Assembly: GCF_033473495.1 (NCBI RefSeq)
Contig: NC_088940.1
Span: 1,922,001-1,986,000, forward strand
DNA from: Cercospora beticola
Lineage: Eukaryota > Ascomycota > Dothideomycetes > Mycosphaerellales > Mycosphaerellaceae
Reading direction: 5' to 3'
Length of the DNA: 64,000 nucleotides
Part shown: piece by piece, positions 11,584-21,487 of the stretch
Position numbering within the stretch: position 1 is the stretch's first letter
Layout: the number at the start of each line of letters is the position of its first letter
The notes under the pieces: generated by a model
What the model saw: only the letters and a program-made list of their open reading frames with translations
What the model was told of the DNA's origin: nothing
Databases searched by the model: none
Program-made: the position numbers and the translations under genes

Positions 11584-11890
11584 ATGTGCCAACATATCAG
11601 AGTCCAATACGCATGCAGACATGTGCGCTACTGCGTGCTGTCCTGGTGTAAGTCCAAGCCCAACAACAGCCTGAGTCTGCAACGTCAGCTGACCGTCTCA
11701 GGTTCAAGGTACACAAGACAACAACGGCGATGTCCGTTGAAGATTCGGCGGCGAGAAACCATATCATGTCAACGATGTGGTATGCAATTCATGTGGCTTC
11801 GTGTTTGCATTTCTGATTCCAACAATAGGCGACTGCTGGGATACAAATTCCTTGACAGCGCGGAAGTGTTGTCTACTCAGCGGGTATTGA
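11584..11890 (+). CDS. Small Cys/His-pattern protein, paralogue 2
   Basis: This paralogue of the gene at 9040 also has three exons (11584-11647, 11702-11779, 11829-11890), with introns of 54 and 49 nt. It encodes 67 residues: MCQHIRVQYACRHVRY, then SWC, CSRY, RRCP, SCQRCGDCW and a short Cys-containing tail. Exons 1 and 2 have exactly the same lengths as in the partner. Both introns interrupt the same codons: the Cys after the Trp, and the Gly of RCGDC. The shorter C terminus ends LTARKCCLLSGY. No signal peptide or membrane segment is seen. Conservation of Cys/His and of RCGDC despite divergence elsewhere suggests a maintained protein; the role is unknown. Confidence 0.72.
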
Positions 11891-12094
11891 ACTCTTCTCA
11901 GGCGTTTGGGGGAGAGTCATTGAACACGAGTATTCATGGAGAGAATAAGAGGAACCTGCAGGTCGGGTGTGATGAAACGTTTCAGATGTTACAAGACAAC
12001 ATGATGTAAGATAAACTTCGTTCGGCTGCATACCAATCACAATGTCAGCCAGACTACGTCCGGCCATATACCATAACCAATATCAGCCTTTCCT

Positions 12095-13267
12095 TCACCT
12101 CATTGTCCTCCTGGACCTCATTCTCGAGCCTCCACGACATCCGAAGCCTCCGCGGCCGCCACGCCCACATTCTCCGCGACTGACCGCGTATGTCTTGAAA
12201 GTGGCAGTCAAACCCTTCTCCTCGTCGGGCTCAGCAACATACCAAGGCGGCCTTCCAAGCCTGACCCGGTCTTCCGGCACCACCAGATTTCGATCCGCAG
12301 AGCCCTCATATTGGCAGACAAGAGGGCAAGTAGAGTCGGTAGCCTGGTAGGAAATGCTGCAGGTAAGAGGTTCGCGGTTTTCGAGAAGAGGCGAACCTGA
12401 ACCCTCAAGATAAATTTCAGGGTCGCCCTCATCGCGAAAGGGTTCGACGGCCACTTCACCGAAATCAGACACCAGGACACCAGTCTCAGTCAGCTCGAAG
12501 AAAAGTGCTGCGTCCTCTTCATCAAAGGCAACTCCGCTTCGTGTAGCTTTGTCGGTACCAGTTCGCAAGTATTGGTCATCCTCGTTCGCGATGGCAAAAG
12601 TAGGCACAACATAGGTGGTGGTGGCATCTGCGGTGACCGTAGAGGTAACCTGTGCACCTAAGTCAGCGAATGAGTCGGACCTTTTCGAATCATCTGAACG
12701 TACGGAGACTGTAGATTTCGCTTCTTTGGTAACCTTGACAGTCGATGTTACTGTGGTGGTTTGAGGCTTGACTGAAGCACACTTGCACGCGGAAGTAAGC
12801 TGCGCAGACTTGGTATAGCTGGCAAAGCAGGACGGCTTGTGCACAGTATTCGGGCCATATCCTTTGGGTGCGTTGGCATCGCGCTTGATCTTGGCCTCCG
12901 GATCTGGTGTCTCGTCGCCGCCGTCGGTAGGTTCATCGTCAATGGGTGGCGTTGTGGCCGGAGCAGCGCAAGATACAGTGCTCGTGACAACGCTCGCCGG
13001 CTTTGTGATTGTAGCAACAACTGTGGTTTTGGTTGTGGTGCAATACACAGTCGATTTCTTGGTCGTAGTGCTCTTGGGGACCTTGAGCAGCGAAGAGCAG
13101 TACGCGGTCACTGACGCTTTTGCCTTGTTGCCGGAGCATTTCTTGTTGAAATTTGAGCAAAGGTATGACGGCGGATTATTGTTCCTGGCGATCAACTCTG
13201 GTGCGGGAGCAGGACCATTGGCAGCTCCAACGCCAGCGACTGTTGCGAAGAGGAGTGCCTTGAACAT
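12095..13267 (-). CDS. Secreted Thr/Ser-rich protein with Cys modules
   Basis: The start is the ATG at 13267 (upstream frame lacks ATG). The 390-residue product opens with a signal peptide (MFKALLFATVAGVGAANG). Next comes a small Cys module (SYLCSNFNKKCSGNKAKASV, then YCSSLL) and Thr/Val-rich linkers of the TTTKTTVVAT type. A second Cys module (KPSCFASYTKSAQL, then SACKCASV) and an acidic C-terminal half follow. The last 30 residues are Gly/Arg-rich and end abruptly, so an unseen intron near the 3' end is possible. The two Cys modules and Thr-rich linkers recall the secreted protein at 30055. A cell-wall or extracellular location is inferred; no enzymatic domain is visible. Confidence 0.65.
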   Translation of the reverse strand: MFKALLFATVAGVGAANGPAPAPELIARNNNPPSYLCSNFNKKCSGNKAKASVTAYCSSLLKVPKSTTTKKSTVYCTTTKTTVVATITKPASVVTSTVSCAAPATTPPIDDEPTDGGDETPDPEAKIKRDANAPKGYGPNTVHKPSCFASYTKSAQLTSACKCASVKPQTTTVTSTVKVTKEAKSTVSVRSDDSKRSDSFADLGAQVTSTVTADATTTYVVPTFAIANEDDQYLRTGTDKATRSGVAFDEEDAALFFELTETGVLVSDFGEVAVEPFRDEGDPEIYLEGSGSPLLENREPLTCSISYQATDSTCPLVCQYEGSADRNLVVPEDRVRLGRPPWYVAEPDEEKGLTATFKTYAVSRGECGRGGRGGFGCRGGSRMRSRRTMR

Positions 13268-14299
13268 CTTGCGTGCTGAATAAACGCGGAAAGTCGGGTG
13301 CAACCTCCATCAGCTCTCGACGGGCACAGGCCGTAGATGTACTGTCATGTCTGCATGTTCTTGGAAGCGGTCTCGCCAATGGCACCCCATGCGGTTGAAG
13401 CCTCCAAATCACGGCGGCGCCGCAAAGGCGTCGCCTTGCCTGGATGTTTCTTAGCAGAACGCGCTATAAGCTGATGTGGCTCAGCCACAGCCCTCGAATA
13501 GGCATGAGCACGGTGCAGTCCAGCCGGATGCAGAATGATCATGCCAGAGCCACGTGCAAACGCCTCACAGTAGCCAAAAGTCAAAGTTGGAGAAGTCCAG
13601 ACTCCAGACATCACGCCACCGAGACGTTAAGAGTTGGGGCGCTCTCGAACGTCTCTAGTTTCAGAAACATGGCAGACACCACTTGCCTGTTGAATCAATC
13701 AGATGCATCGCAGGCCCGAAAAGACGTGAATGAAATTCTCGGAGCAATGGTGACAAGAGGAAGGAGGAAGCGCGAAGTTGGGGGAAGACGCCAAGACCCG
13801 GCGGGATCCGCTAATCAATATTTGATGGCTTGCGATCTCCTTCGCAGTGAAGTACACCTTCCGCATCCACTGCGCGTGGACAGTACTCCAACTCGCACAG
13901 CTGAGTTCGACACAGCTTGCCATAGACATCGACTGGCCGCAAACCACCTTCCTACGGGACTGCCCTCGCCGTACCTACCGGGTCGTGCCGCAAGATGAAG
14001 CAGAAGATCGGTGGGCGAATCACGACACACGCAAAGAGCGGAACAGAGCGGCGATTGCTCCTCAACAGAGCATGAACAGAGCACGCATTGAGCTGAGATC
14101 GCTTGTCAAGCGAGCTCTGATTGAGCTTGCCTACAACACTCCTCCTTGTGCGACCACAAGCAGGGCTGAGTTTGCGAATCGACACAGCCTCGCTTGTCCA
14201 GAGTGGTGTTCGGGATGTATTATATGCAAGGGCAGAGGTTGCCCCGACCTGCAACGCTCATAAGCTTTCAACACTCGCTCAGTGGCCATAGCAGCTGAC
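13268..14299. other. Intergenic, no gene seen
   Basis: This is 1 kb between the secreted-protein start and the caspase-like gene, holding both upstream regions. ORFs here are short and without motifs. Confidence 0.4.
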
Positions 14300-15739
14300 A
14301 TGCCAGCGATATTGACGTCGACCAAGCAGGTACACACGGAGACTGTGATCCAGGAACTTGACGTGCTCGAAAGCCCAAGAACCCGCCGTAGACGGGAGAC
14401 GAGTGCAGATAGGAACCACCGCCATTACGATGACTTGCGCGTGACATTTGAGAAAACCATCAAGGGCCGCTACCGCAATGGTTCCGCAATCTACGATAAA
14501 GTTGGAGTTCTGCTCATCACTTGGCAGGACGATGATATGAATGTGTGGACGAAGGAAGTTCGGGATCTTGCAGCCGTCTTTCAGAAAACATTCTCCTTCG
14601 AGGTGGAGCACTATCGCATTCCGACGGAAAGAGCAGTTACTGGAGTCAATGCTAAAGTCGCCGACTTTGCCCATCGTTATGATAGCTCCGAATGCCTGGG
14701 CATAGTTTACTACGCAGGTCATGGCGCTGGAGATGATCAAGGCCGCCTCAGCCTGTACGCTAGAGCCAGGGAGAACCACGACGGACATGTTCACGTCCCA
14801 TTCGACGATATCACTTACCACTTGCACCGATGTGACGCCGATATTTTGGTCATCACGGATTGTTGTCATGCCGCTCTTGCATTCGGCCAAGCAGAGGTCG
14901 GCAAGCGCAGATTCGAGATCATTACTGCAACTGGGCCAGGACAAGATGCCGATGCACCCACTGGGACGAAGTCTTTCACCAAAATCTTGTGCGCGGCGCT
15001 GGAAGAACTGGCGCCCGAGCCGACCGGATTCACGACGTCCAAGCTCTACCGCAATGTTTACCACAAAGCAGATGCGAGTCGCAAGCCTTTCCTCTTCGAC
15101 CAAAGTATTCATGACTGGGGCAGGATCTGGATACAGCCACTGGGCGACAGTTGCGACATCGTTCGCGATGAGTGGAAGCCATCAGCTCAGGGCGACGCTT
15201 GTGTTCACTTGGAATTGCGGATGCGTGCGAAGCCGAAGCTGAAGACCATGAACGATCTCGCGCGTGAACTGCAGTTCTTACCGCATGTCAAAGAGGTGAC
15301 ATTCAGAAAGATGCACGCTCCTCGGCTCGAGATCGAGGGATTCATGACAGGGGTTACCCAAGCGATGAAAATTCGGCCCCTAATCAAGAGGCTGCGCAAA
15401 CGCTTAGAGGAAAAGAGAGTTGCTGAAGGGCGTGACAGAATGGGCGTGAAAACGCCGCCGCCAGATCCCAGCCATTCGCCATTACTGTACAATTGGAACG
15501 AATCCTTCAAAGATGCCCACGATCCGAACGACGAAGGTGTCAGTGAGGCGCAAGAGAATGGTGCGGGACCTAGCCACTCGCGCAATCCATCGATAGAAGT
15601 GCATGGCCCTGTCACCGCACGGCCTCAGCCTCATGTGGATGAATTAATTGGTACTGAGCCGCCAGTCTCTGCTTGCTATGAGGCCGCAAACGTGGCGGAT
15701 TTGCCATCTCTTACCACGATAAATGGAAGTTTGATCTGA
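14300..15739 (+). CDS. Caspase-fold (peptidase C14-like) protein
   Basis: This single-exon gene encodes 479 residues from the ATG at 14300; the frame is open to 14282 only from a GTG. The caspase core spans roughly residues 65-290. A first strand reads VGVLLITWQDD, and the His motif YYAGHG places the catalytic His near residue 141. VITDCCHA places the likely catalytic Cys near residue 189. These are the two halves of the C14 dyad and both are present. The 190-residue C-terminal part is charged, proline-rich and low in complexity, without a recognised domain. No NB-ARC, NACHT or WD repeats are attached. It is therefore a stand-alone caspase-fold protein rather than the effector of a fused NLR. 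It may act as a Cys protease in regulated cell death or stress. That function is inference from family. Confidence 0.8.
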   Translation: MPAILTSTKQVHTETVIQELDVLESPRTRRRRETSADRNHRHYDDLRVTFEKTIKGRYRNGSAIYDKVGVLLITWQDDDMNVWTKEVRDLAAVFQKTFSFEVEHYRIPTERAVTGVNAKVADFAHRYDSSECLGIVYYAGHGAGDDQGRLSLYARARENHDGHVHVPFDDITYHLHRCDADILVITDCCHAALAFGQAEVGKRRFEIITATGPGQDADAPTGTKSFTKILCAALEELAPEPTGFTTSKLYRNVYHKADASRKPFLFDQSIHDWGRIWIQPLGDSCDIVRDEWKPSAQGDACVHLELRMRAKPKLKTMNDLARELQFLPHVKEVTFRKMHAPRLEIEGFMTGVTQAMKIRPLIKRLRKRLEEKRVAEGRDRMGVKTPPPDPSHSPLLYNWNESFKDAHDPNDEGVSEAQENGAGPSHSRNPSIEVHGPVTARPQPHVDELIGTEPPVSACYEAANVADLPSLTTINGSLI

Positions 15740-15938
15740 GTCAGGCACAGATCATCGAAGGTGGCGACGCAAACAACTCAGCTTGCTTATATTGCGCGAC
15801 AGTACACTGCATGTTGTGCTTTGGACCCTGTAGCTAGCTACCTTACTCTGCATATTCCAGTTTAGGAACGCGATAACATCTCGGCCAACGATAAAACGAC
15901 TCTTCATCGCACCTTTTGCTCCTTTCAGACGGGTGATC

Positions 15939-16359
15939 ATGTCTGCAAACACAGATACGAAGGTGAGCGCGGTCAGCACGAAAAGCGTGCAACGCTAACA
16001 GGGACGAGTCTGCGCATTTGGCGCCACCTGAGCAGGACATCAAGGATGATAGCTCAGACTGGGAATCGCCTGACGAGAACGAGAAGGACAAGGCGCCCGA
16101 CAAAAGATCCGTGCAGAAAGGGGTGAAGAATAAGGCTAAGGCTTGTCACGCCAACAATTAGTGCTGCCGGGCTCTCGCTGACCATCACAAGCCTGATCCA
16201 TTGTATCACAGAAACGAAAAGGTCGGCCTACTGGAAGATCGTGGCCCAGGCAAGAAGTGGAAAGTGACCCAAGTCCACTACTCAAATAACACTTACGATC
16301 TGCTTCACGACGATGGCAAGACTGTGAAGCTACGAGTGCCGGAGGGAAAAATAGAATAG
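15939..16359 (+). CDS. Small acidic-then-basic protein, tentative spliced model
   Basis: Reading begins MSANTDTK at 15939. The frame then encodes an acidic stretch (DIKDDSSDWESPDENEKDK) and a C-terminal region with YHRNEKVGLLED, KKWKVTQVHY, NNTYDLLHDDGKTVKLRVPEG. That tail has the look of a small beta-barrel repeat as found in fungal hypothetical proteins. To join the parts I need introns 15963-16008 (46 nt) and 16123-16161 (39 nt, with a CTAAG branch and TTAG end). The second is short, and it removes an in-frame TAG at 16159-16161. If it is not an intron the gene is interrupted. Predicted length is about 110 residues. The C-terminal exon is the best supported part. Confidence 0.4.
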
Positions 16360-16777
16360 GGCAGTAATTGTTTCGATCCAAATCGGGCATACGAGTGCGA
16401 TTCTGCGATCTCTTCTCAGCTCACGTTGCGCTGTGCGTCATGATAAGCCGCTCAGTTGGCGAGGAAATCTTGCCGGAGGTCTTTGTGGAGGGAACGGCTA
16501 CCATCAGCTCGCATTGTGGCAACAGCTAAGCGTGGTTACACAACATGTACCATGTATCAACTGTGCCCCCGTTGTGCCCGTGACAGCCACTTCGTAACCG
16601 AGCTGCGCTACACTGCCTCTGTGTGCAACCACACTGAGGGCACGAGCAGAAGGCCTCACTTCGCGCAGGCTTTGAATAACAGCTTTTGGGTCCCAACAAA
16701 GCTATCTGACAACAGCATAATCCACCCACACACGCGCACGTGCCAAGAGTTATTATCGGAGTTGACACTATTCCAAG
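16360..16777. other. Intergenic, upstream of the DUF6594 gene
   Basis: About 420 bp between the tentative small gene and the DUF6594 start. No further coding sequence or repeat is seen. Confidence 0.35.
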
Positions 16778-18207
16778 ATGCCTAAACCTCAATCTCGAAG
16801 CGAGTCACCTTCAGTATCGCCCACTTCGACAGTGCTCGGGAACGGACAAGAGCCGTCTGCAGTGATCGGAGCTGCATCTGAGCACGATGTAACAAGCACG
16901 CACACAACCTCAAGCCACTCCTCTCAAGGCTCTGTGGATCTGGAATCGCAATCAGCGACAACAAGAAGACCAAGCGTCATCAACGTCCTCCGCAAATTCA
17001 GCTCAACCTTCTCCGATCAAATCCCACCTCACTGGAAACCCAATCACATCAACGAGAAACGTGACACTCGATCACTGGAAGACTATCCGAAGGGCTTCCC
17101 TCGATTCGCAGCATGGATGAACTGCGATGAGAATTTCCTTATGACTAGACGGTATGGCTGGCTTCACAACCGCGTAATGCTATATCGGCAATCCGAACTT
17201 CGTCAACTGGAGATCAAACTTCAGTTATGCGATGAAGGCGACGAGGAGTCCAAGGATCCTGCGTTGGTTGATCATCGCATGTTTGCCCGAGGAGATTCGG
17301 GCGAATATAGGAAGGAGCTCATTCAGCAAATTGACGAGAAGTTGGAGCAGTATGGTAAGACTTTGACAAGCTTGCGCCTGATCGTCCATGCATTCGATCT
17401 GAAGCAGCCTTCTGACAATATAACAGACAGCATAGTAAGGCGGGTCAAAGAAATGTCCTCACTGCCAAAAGCCACAAGGAGGAATTATACATCTGTATGC
17501 AACCACATCGACAAGCACGCTCCGATCGCGCAACGAGAGCAAGACGTCTTCATGAACGACTCGGACTTCGTAGCCCTGGTCGAGCAGCATGAGACCAAGT
17601 CCTTCGATGGGTTTGTCGAAGACATTCTGACCCTTCTACCTTGTAAACGAGTGACACAGGTATCAACCCTTCCCTCCCCACATGCACCACCATAACACCC
17701 TCCTCTCTCTTCTTTTCACCCTCTCAAAACTGTCATCTGACACTGGAAACAGTTCTTCTTCTCCAACGCTGAGCAACGCGCCACCAGCACGGACGAAAAC
17801 CTCTTCCTCTACGACAAACGACGCATCGACGTCTTCATCCGCCTAATCATGACATGCCTCGCAGTCGGACTCCTCCTTGCCCCCGTCGTGGTGCTATTTC
17901 GAGAACAAGACAGCGGAACAGTCAAGATCGTCGTGATTTTAGTATTTACGCTCTTCTTCAGTCTGGCACTGAGCTTGGCCACAAGAGCGAGACGAGCAGA
18001 AGTGTTTGCTGCGACTGCTGCGTGAGTATCTCTGTTCATTGCTCACATTCGGATCGTGGTTGGATGGAGAGTGTCGACTGGAGTCTGGCATTGCCGAAAT
18101 CAAAAATTGTATGCTGCTAACGCTGTGGACTGCCTAGCTACTGTGCTGTTCTGGTCGTCTTTCTCGGAAACTTCATACCTGGAAATTCTGCTGTGCTTTC
18201 ATCATGA
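16778..18207 (+). CDS. DUF6594 membrane protein
   Basis: Three exons (16778-17659, 17753-18021, 18138-18207; introns 93 and 116 nt) encode 406 residues. The first 100 residues are Ser/Thr-rich and disordered-looking. The DUF6594 domain starts at EDYPKGFPRFAAWM. It continues through RYGWLHNRVMLYRQSELRQL and a helical segment ending in an LIQQIDEKLEQYGKTL block. The C-terminal exons supply LFLYDKRRIDVF and two to three hydrophobic helices (LIMTCLAVGLLLAPVVVLF, KIVVILVFTLFFSLALSL, CAVLVVFLGNF). This is the usual DUF6594 layout. The last two helices only appear after splicing, which supports the model. The family is expanded in filamentous ascomycetes and its role is unknown. A membrane location is predicted. 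Confidence 0.85.
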
Positions 18208-18598
18208 TTGCGGAATAGAAGCCTCGAAGACAGAAGTGAGATGTTGGAAAGCCCGGTTGCATCCAGGACTTCGAGCTTTGAGTTCAGGTTCACTCGATCT
18301 GAATCACCAGTATTATACTGAGACGGCGAATTGATGGCTTCGATTGAGCGTCCAAAGCAGAGGAGCTTCGAAGCGGCCAGCTGAGTATGATTCTTTCCAA
18401 CTCGGAGCAGAATCAGGTCAACATCGACTGGATGTCTTGCTTGAGAAGGGGAGACTGTATCGGTCAAGACTCATAATTTCCGAGAACTCATACAAGCCTA
18501 AAAGGCAACCAAGACACCGGCATATGTAACTTGTAAATGGAGAACCTACAACACAGCATATTTATACCGCCTCCCTGAATTGACCAAATACCTCTCCA
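18208..18598. other. Convergent intergenic region
   Basis: About 390 bp between the 3' ends of the DUF6594 gene and the P450. It should hold both 3' UTRs and terminators. I see nothing else. Confidence 0.35.
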
Positions 18599-20350
18599 TC
18601 ACCCTTCCACCTCCCGCACCTTGAGTCTCAAAAACTTCCTCCCCTCTCCATCAACAGCATATTTCCCCCCAATTCCCTTCTCCCCACCGGCCCCCACCCC
18701 CAAAGGTTCCGCCATGTAACCCCCATTTGGCACCATACCCTCATCATCAACAATTTCCGTCTCGAATCTCCCCCAGAGTCCCACCATTGTAGCTTTCATG
18801 TCCAGTATCGCGAGGTTCGATCCAACACACATCCGTCCTCCGGAGCCAAAAGCCCAGAAATGGCGGAGCATTTCGATCTTCTTTGGGTCGTCGAGGGAGC
18901 GTAGTTGATATGATGATGGGTTTGACGGGTCAGAAGAAGTGTCCAGAGGGTCGAGCCAGCGTTCTGGGAGCCATGAGTCTGGAGATGGGAAGACGCTGGG
19001 GATGCGGTGGAGCGAGTAGGCGTGTGCTTGGACGCGGACTCCTGGTGGGATGTTGGGGTATGCGGTGCCGGTCCCAGGGTCACCGAGAACGGTGAGGCAT
19101 CCTTCCGGTGTCATGCGAGGCTGTTGACCTGGAATGGCCGCGTGTAGTCGAAGAGTCTCCAAGAGGATTGCATGCAGGACTGGAAGACTGTCAATGGCCT
19201 TGGCGTCGAGACTTCCTTCCAGTGTGGAGATCTCTGCGCGGAGGAGTTTCTGCCAGGTCGTGTTGGCTGGCTTGCTGAGCTCCCATGCAAGCCAGGTGAG
19301 AGTGATGCTCGAAGTGTCGAACCCGGCGAGTGTGTGATCCAGCAGCTCCGATGCGATTTCCAATTTCAGCTCATCCACCACATCCTCGTACTTTCTTTCT
19401 TTCTCCGTCAGCCTCTCGGCTTCATCTTTCTTCAGCTTCTCCTTCACCAAAGCCTTCTCCAACTGCACATAAACCGTCGGAACATCCTCCACAGCCACAT
19501 GATCCTGTCCGTCACGATCCATCACCTTCCTCGTCTCCCTCGCCCTTTCCACCAACCCAATCAACCAATTCTCAAGCCCAACATTTGCCTCCCCAACCCA
19601 ACTCGGCACAATCAACCACTTCAGCCCAATCCTCTCCAGAAGTCTCGTCACTCTAGCCAATTCTTGGGGCCAGAATGTATATTTCTGCCGTGCCTTAAAA
19701 TCATGAAACAACTGGATCCCCTCCTCCTCCTCCTCTCTTACAAATTTGGTTCCATTTTTCAAACCAAAAATATACCCCGCCACAAAATCCATCGTGACAG
19801 CGCAGAAAATATCATAAAATTCAATTCCCTGCCCACCATGCTTCTCATCTTCCACAATCTCATCTCTCACCCGTTCGCGGAGTTCTCCCACCAAAATTTC
19901 CGTCTGCTTCGTCAAACTCGCACTCCCACTCAACGCACTCCTCGCATAAACCCCACTAACCATCCTCTTCCGTCTCGAATGCTCTCCATGTCCACTCATC
20001 GCAAACATGGGTTCAACTCCATAATTTGAAAACACATTCTTATACCAAGTGCCTTTTTCCATGCCTTTGAGGTAGACTGTTCGGAGGCCGCCATCGACGC
20101 AGTTTACGGAGATTTCTGAGGGTGCGAGACGGATGACGGGGCCATAGAGGGTGTGGAGATGATGGATGTGGGGTGTGTCGGTTTGTGCGAGGCGGTGGGA
20201 GAGGATGTAGAGGCTTGAGATTGGGGAAGACCAGTGGGCGTTTGGGATGCGGGAGAGAGGGGAGAGGAAGGTCGGGTGGATAATGTATTTGTAGAAGAGG
20301 GCGAGAAGGAGGGCGGAGAGGGCAAGAGTGGGGATAAGTGGGAGAGACAT
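18599..20350 (-). CDS. Cytochrome P450 monooxygenase
   Basis: This single-exon gene encodes 583 residues from the ATG at 20350. The frame is open further upstream, but that part looks like 5' UTR. An N-terminal membrane anchor (LPLIPTLALSALLLALFYKY) is followed by a proline-containing hinge. The class features stand in order: I-helix AGFDTSSITLTW, K-helix ETLR, and PERWLDP. The heme loop FGSGGRMCVG has its ligand Cys near residue 508. The protein is some 50 residues longer than many fungal P450s, owing to a charged insert before the I-helix with LVKEKLKKDEAERLTEKERK. It is anchored to the ER membrane and needs a reductase. No PKS, NRPS or terpene synthase is nearby, so substrate cannot be guessed. 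The subfamily cannot be fixed by eye. Confidence 0.9.
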   Translation of the reverse strand: MSLPLIPTLALSALLLALFYKYIIHPTFLSPLSRIPNAHWSSPISSLYILSHRLAQTDTPHIHHLHTLYGPVIRLAPSEISVNCVDGGLRTVYLKGMEKGTWYKNVFSNYGVEPMFAMSGHGEHSRRKRMVSGVYARSALSGSASLTKQTEILVGELRERVRDEIVEDEKHGGQGIEFYDIFCAVTMDFVAGYIFGLKNGTKFVREEEEEGIQLFHDFKARQKYTFWPQELARVTRLLERIGLKWLIVPSWVGEANVGLENWLIGLVERARETRKVMDRDGQDHVAVEDVPTVYVQLEKALVKEKLKKDEAERLTEKERKYEDVVDELKLEIASELLDHTLAGFDTSSITLTWLAWELSKPANTTWQKLLRAEISTLEGSLDAKAIDSLPVLHAILLETLRLHAAIPGQQPRMTPEGCLTVLGDPGTGTAYPNIPPGVRVQAHAYSLHRIPSVFPSPDSWLPERWLDPLDTSSDPSNPSSYQLRSLDDPKKIEMLRHFWAFGSGGRMCVGSNLAILDMKATMVGLWGRFETEIVDDEGMVPNGGYMAEPLGVGAGGEKGIGGKYAVDGEGRKFLRLKVREVEG

Positions 20351-21487
20351 TGGTCGCTGACTGTCTTGGGGATTGTTGAGTGTTGCTGGGTCTTCTTGAT
20401 GCAGTGTGATAGATGCTGCTTTTCTTGCTGGACTTGGTCTTTGAAATACCAGAGGGAAATTCGAAGGCCAGTGCCGAGGGTATTTTATACACCTCTGCCT
20501 TCCTTTAGATGCCACGCCTCGGAGCAACACTTGTTCAAAGCATCGCCCAACCGAACTCAAGTTATGACTGTTTTCTCTGATGTGCGGTATCCGTGTATTG
20601 CAGTTGCAGGCGCTTGTAGTTCTTCTAATGTTGAGTTGAGGCGAGAAGCGTCTTCCAAGAGAAGCCAACGAGCGGTGTGGTCATCAAATCGAATAGTCTG
20701 TGCCCTAATGTTAAGTCTACACGAGAAATGATCGCTAATGTTAAGAACAGGCGCAGACACGAGAAGCTGTGACGCCCAAGCAAGGACAGATAAGATAGGC
20801 CGGTACACAAAGGTAAAGCATCGATTGGGCAATCCGATCCGATACTGCATAACCCAGCGCGGGGTTTCTGGAGGTGGTGAATGACGCGGAATGGCGCGTG
20901 CTAGTCACGTCTTTTGTGGTTTTATGCTTGTTGTTTCGCGTGTTGGTGAAGTGTAACAACGGTAACTAGGGCTGGGCGGTGTTGAGGCAACAGGAAGCTT
21001 ATGACAACGACTTCGCCGCATCGAAAGCTCCTTCTCGGTCCCCAGAGCGGCCTCTACCCTAATTTCCGCTCCGAGGTATACCAACGACGTGTCCTGGTGA
21101 ACGAGACCAAGTGCAGCTGATGTGGTGAAAAGTGTGTCGGGTGGCCATTTCACCGACGGATTGACGCACGCCGCAGCTCACCTCCACAATCGGCCCTGGG
21201 TGGTGGCACTTTCTTCCTCCTCCGGCGACACAAACATTCCCGTTCCCCGCGACCTGGACGTATTCAATCGATACACCCACCGCGCTCCTTATTCCACATG
21301 GCGCCGACGTGACGACTGCACTCCGCAATCACGTCCCTGTCGCAGCATCTGCCGTTGTCGCCGACCGAAGTGACTGCAGCGGCCCGCCAAAGAAGCAGCC
21401 AGCATTTTGCCAAACAGCTTTCATCATCGGCCGCGCTGTCACGCTGACTGACAAACCGCACTGTCTTTTCCCGTTGCCCTCGTGAAG
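20351..21487. promoter_or_regulatory. Divergent upstream region of P450 and deubiquitinase
   Basis: About 1.1 kb. A short first exon of the deubiquitinase must lie here, because the large downstream frame has no N-terminal ATG. A plausible acceptor is at 21487 (branch GCTGAC at 21443, then a pyrimidine run). One candidate start is the ATG at 21000, whose frame runs to a GAG|GTATAC donor near 21075, but joining it would need a long intron or a further exon. I could not settle it. Confidence 0.4.

Noticed and set aside
14282..14299. Six extra N-terminal codons of the caspase-like protein
   Set aside because: The frame there begins with GTG; nuclear fungal genes start at ATG, found at 14300.
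19172..20029. 285-codon plus-strand ORF
   Set aside because: Antisense to the P450 gene, low in complexity (Pro/His/Leu-rich) and without a domain.
14300..20350. Secondary-metabolite cluster around the P450
   Set aside because: No polyketide synthase, NRPS, terpene synthase, DMATS or pathway regulator is present near the P450 or the MFS genes.
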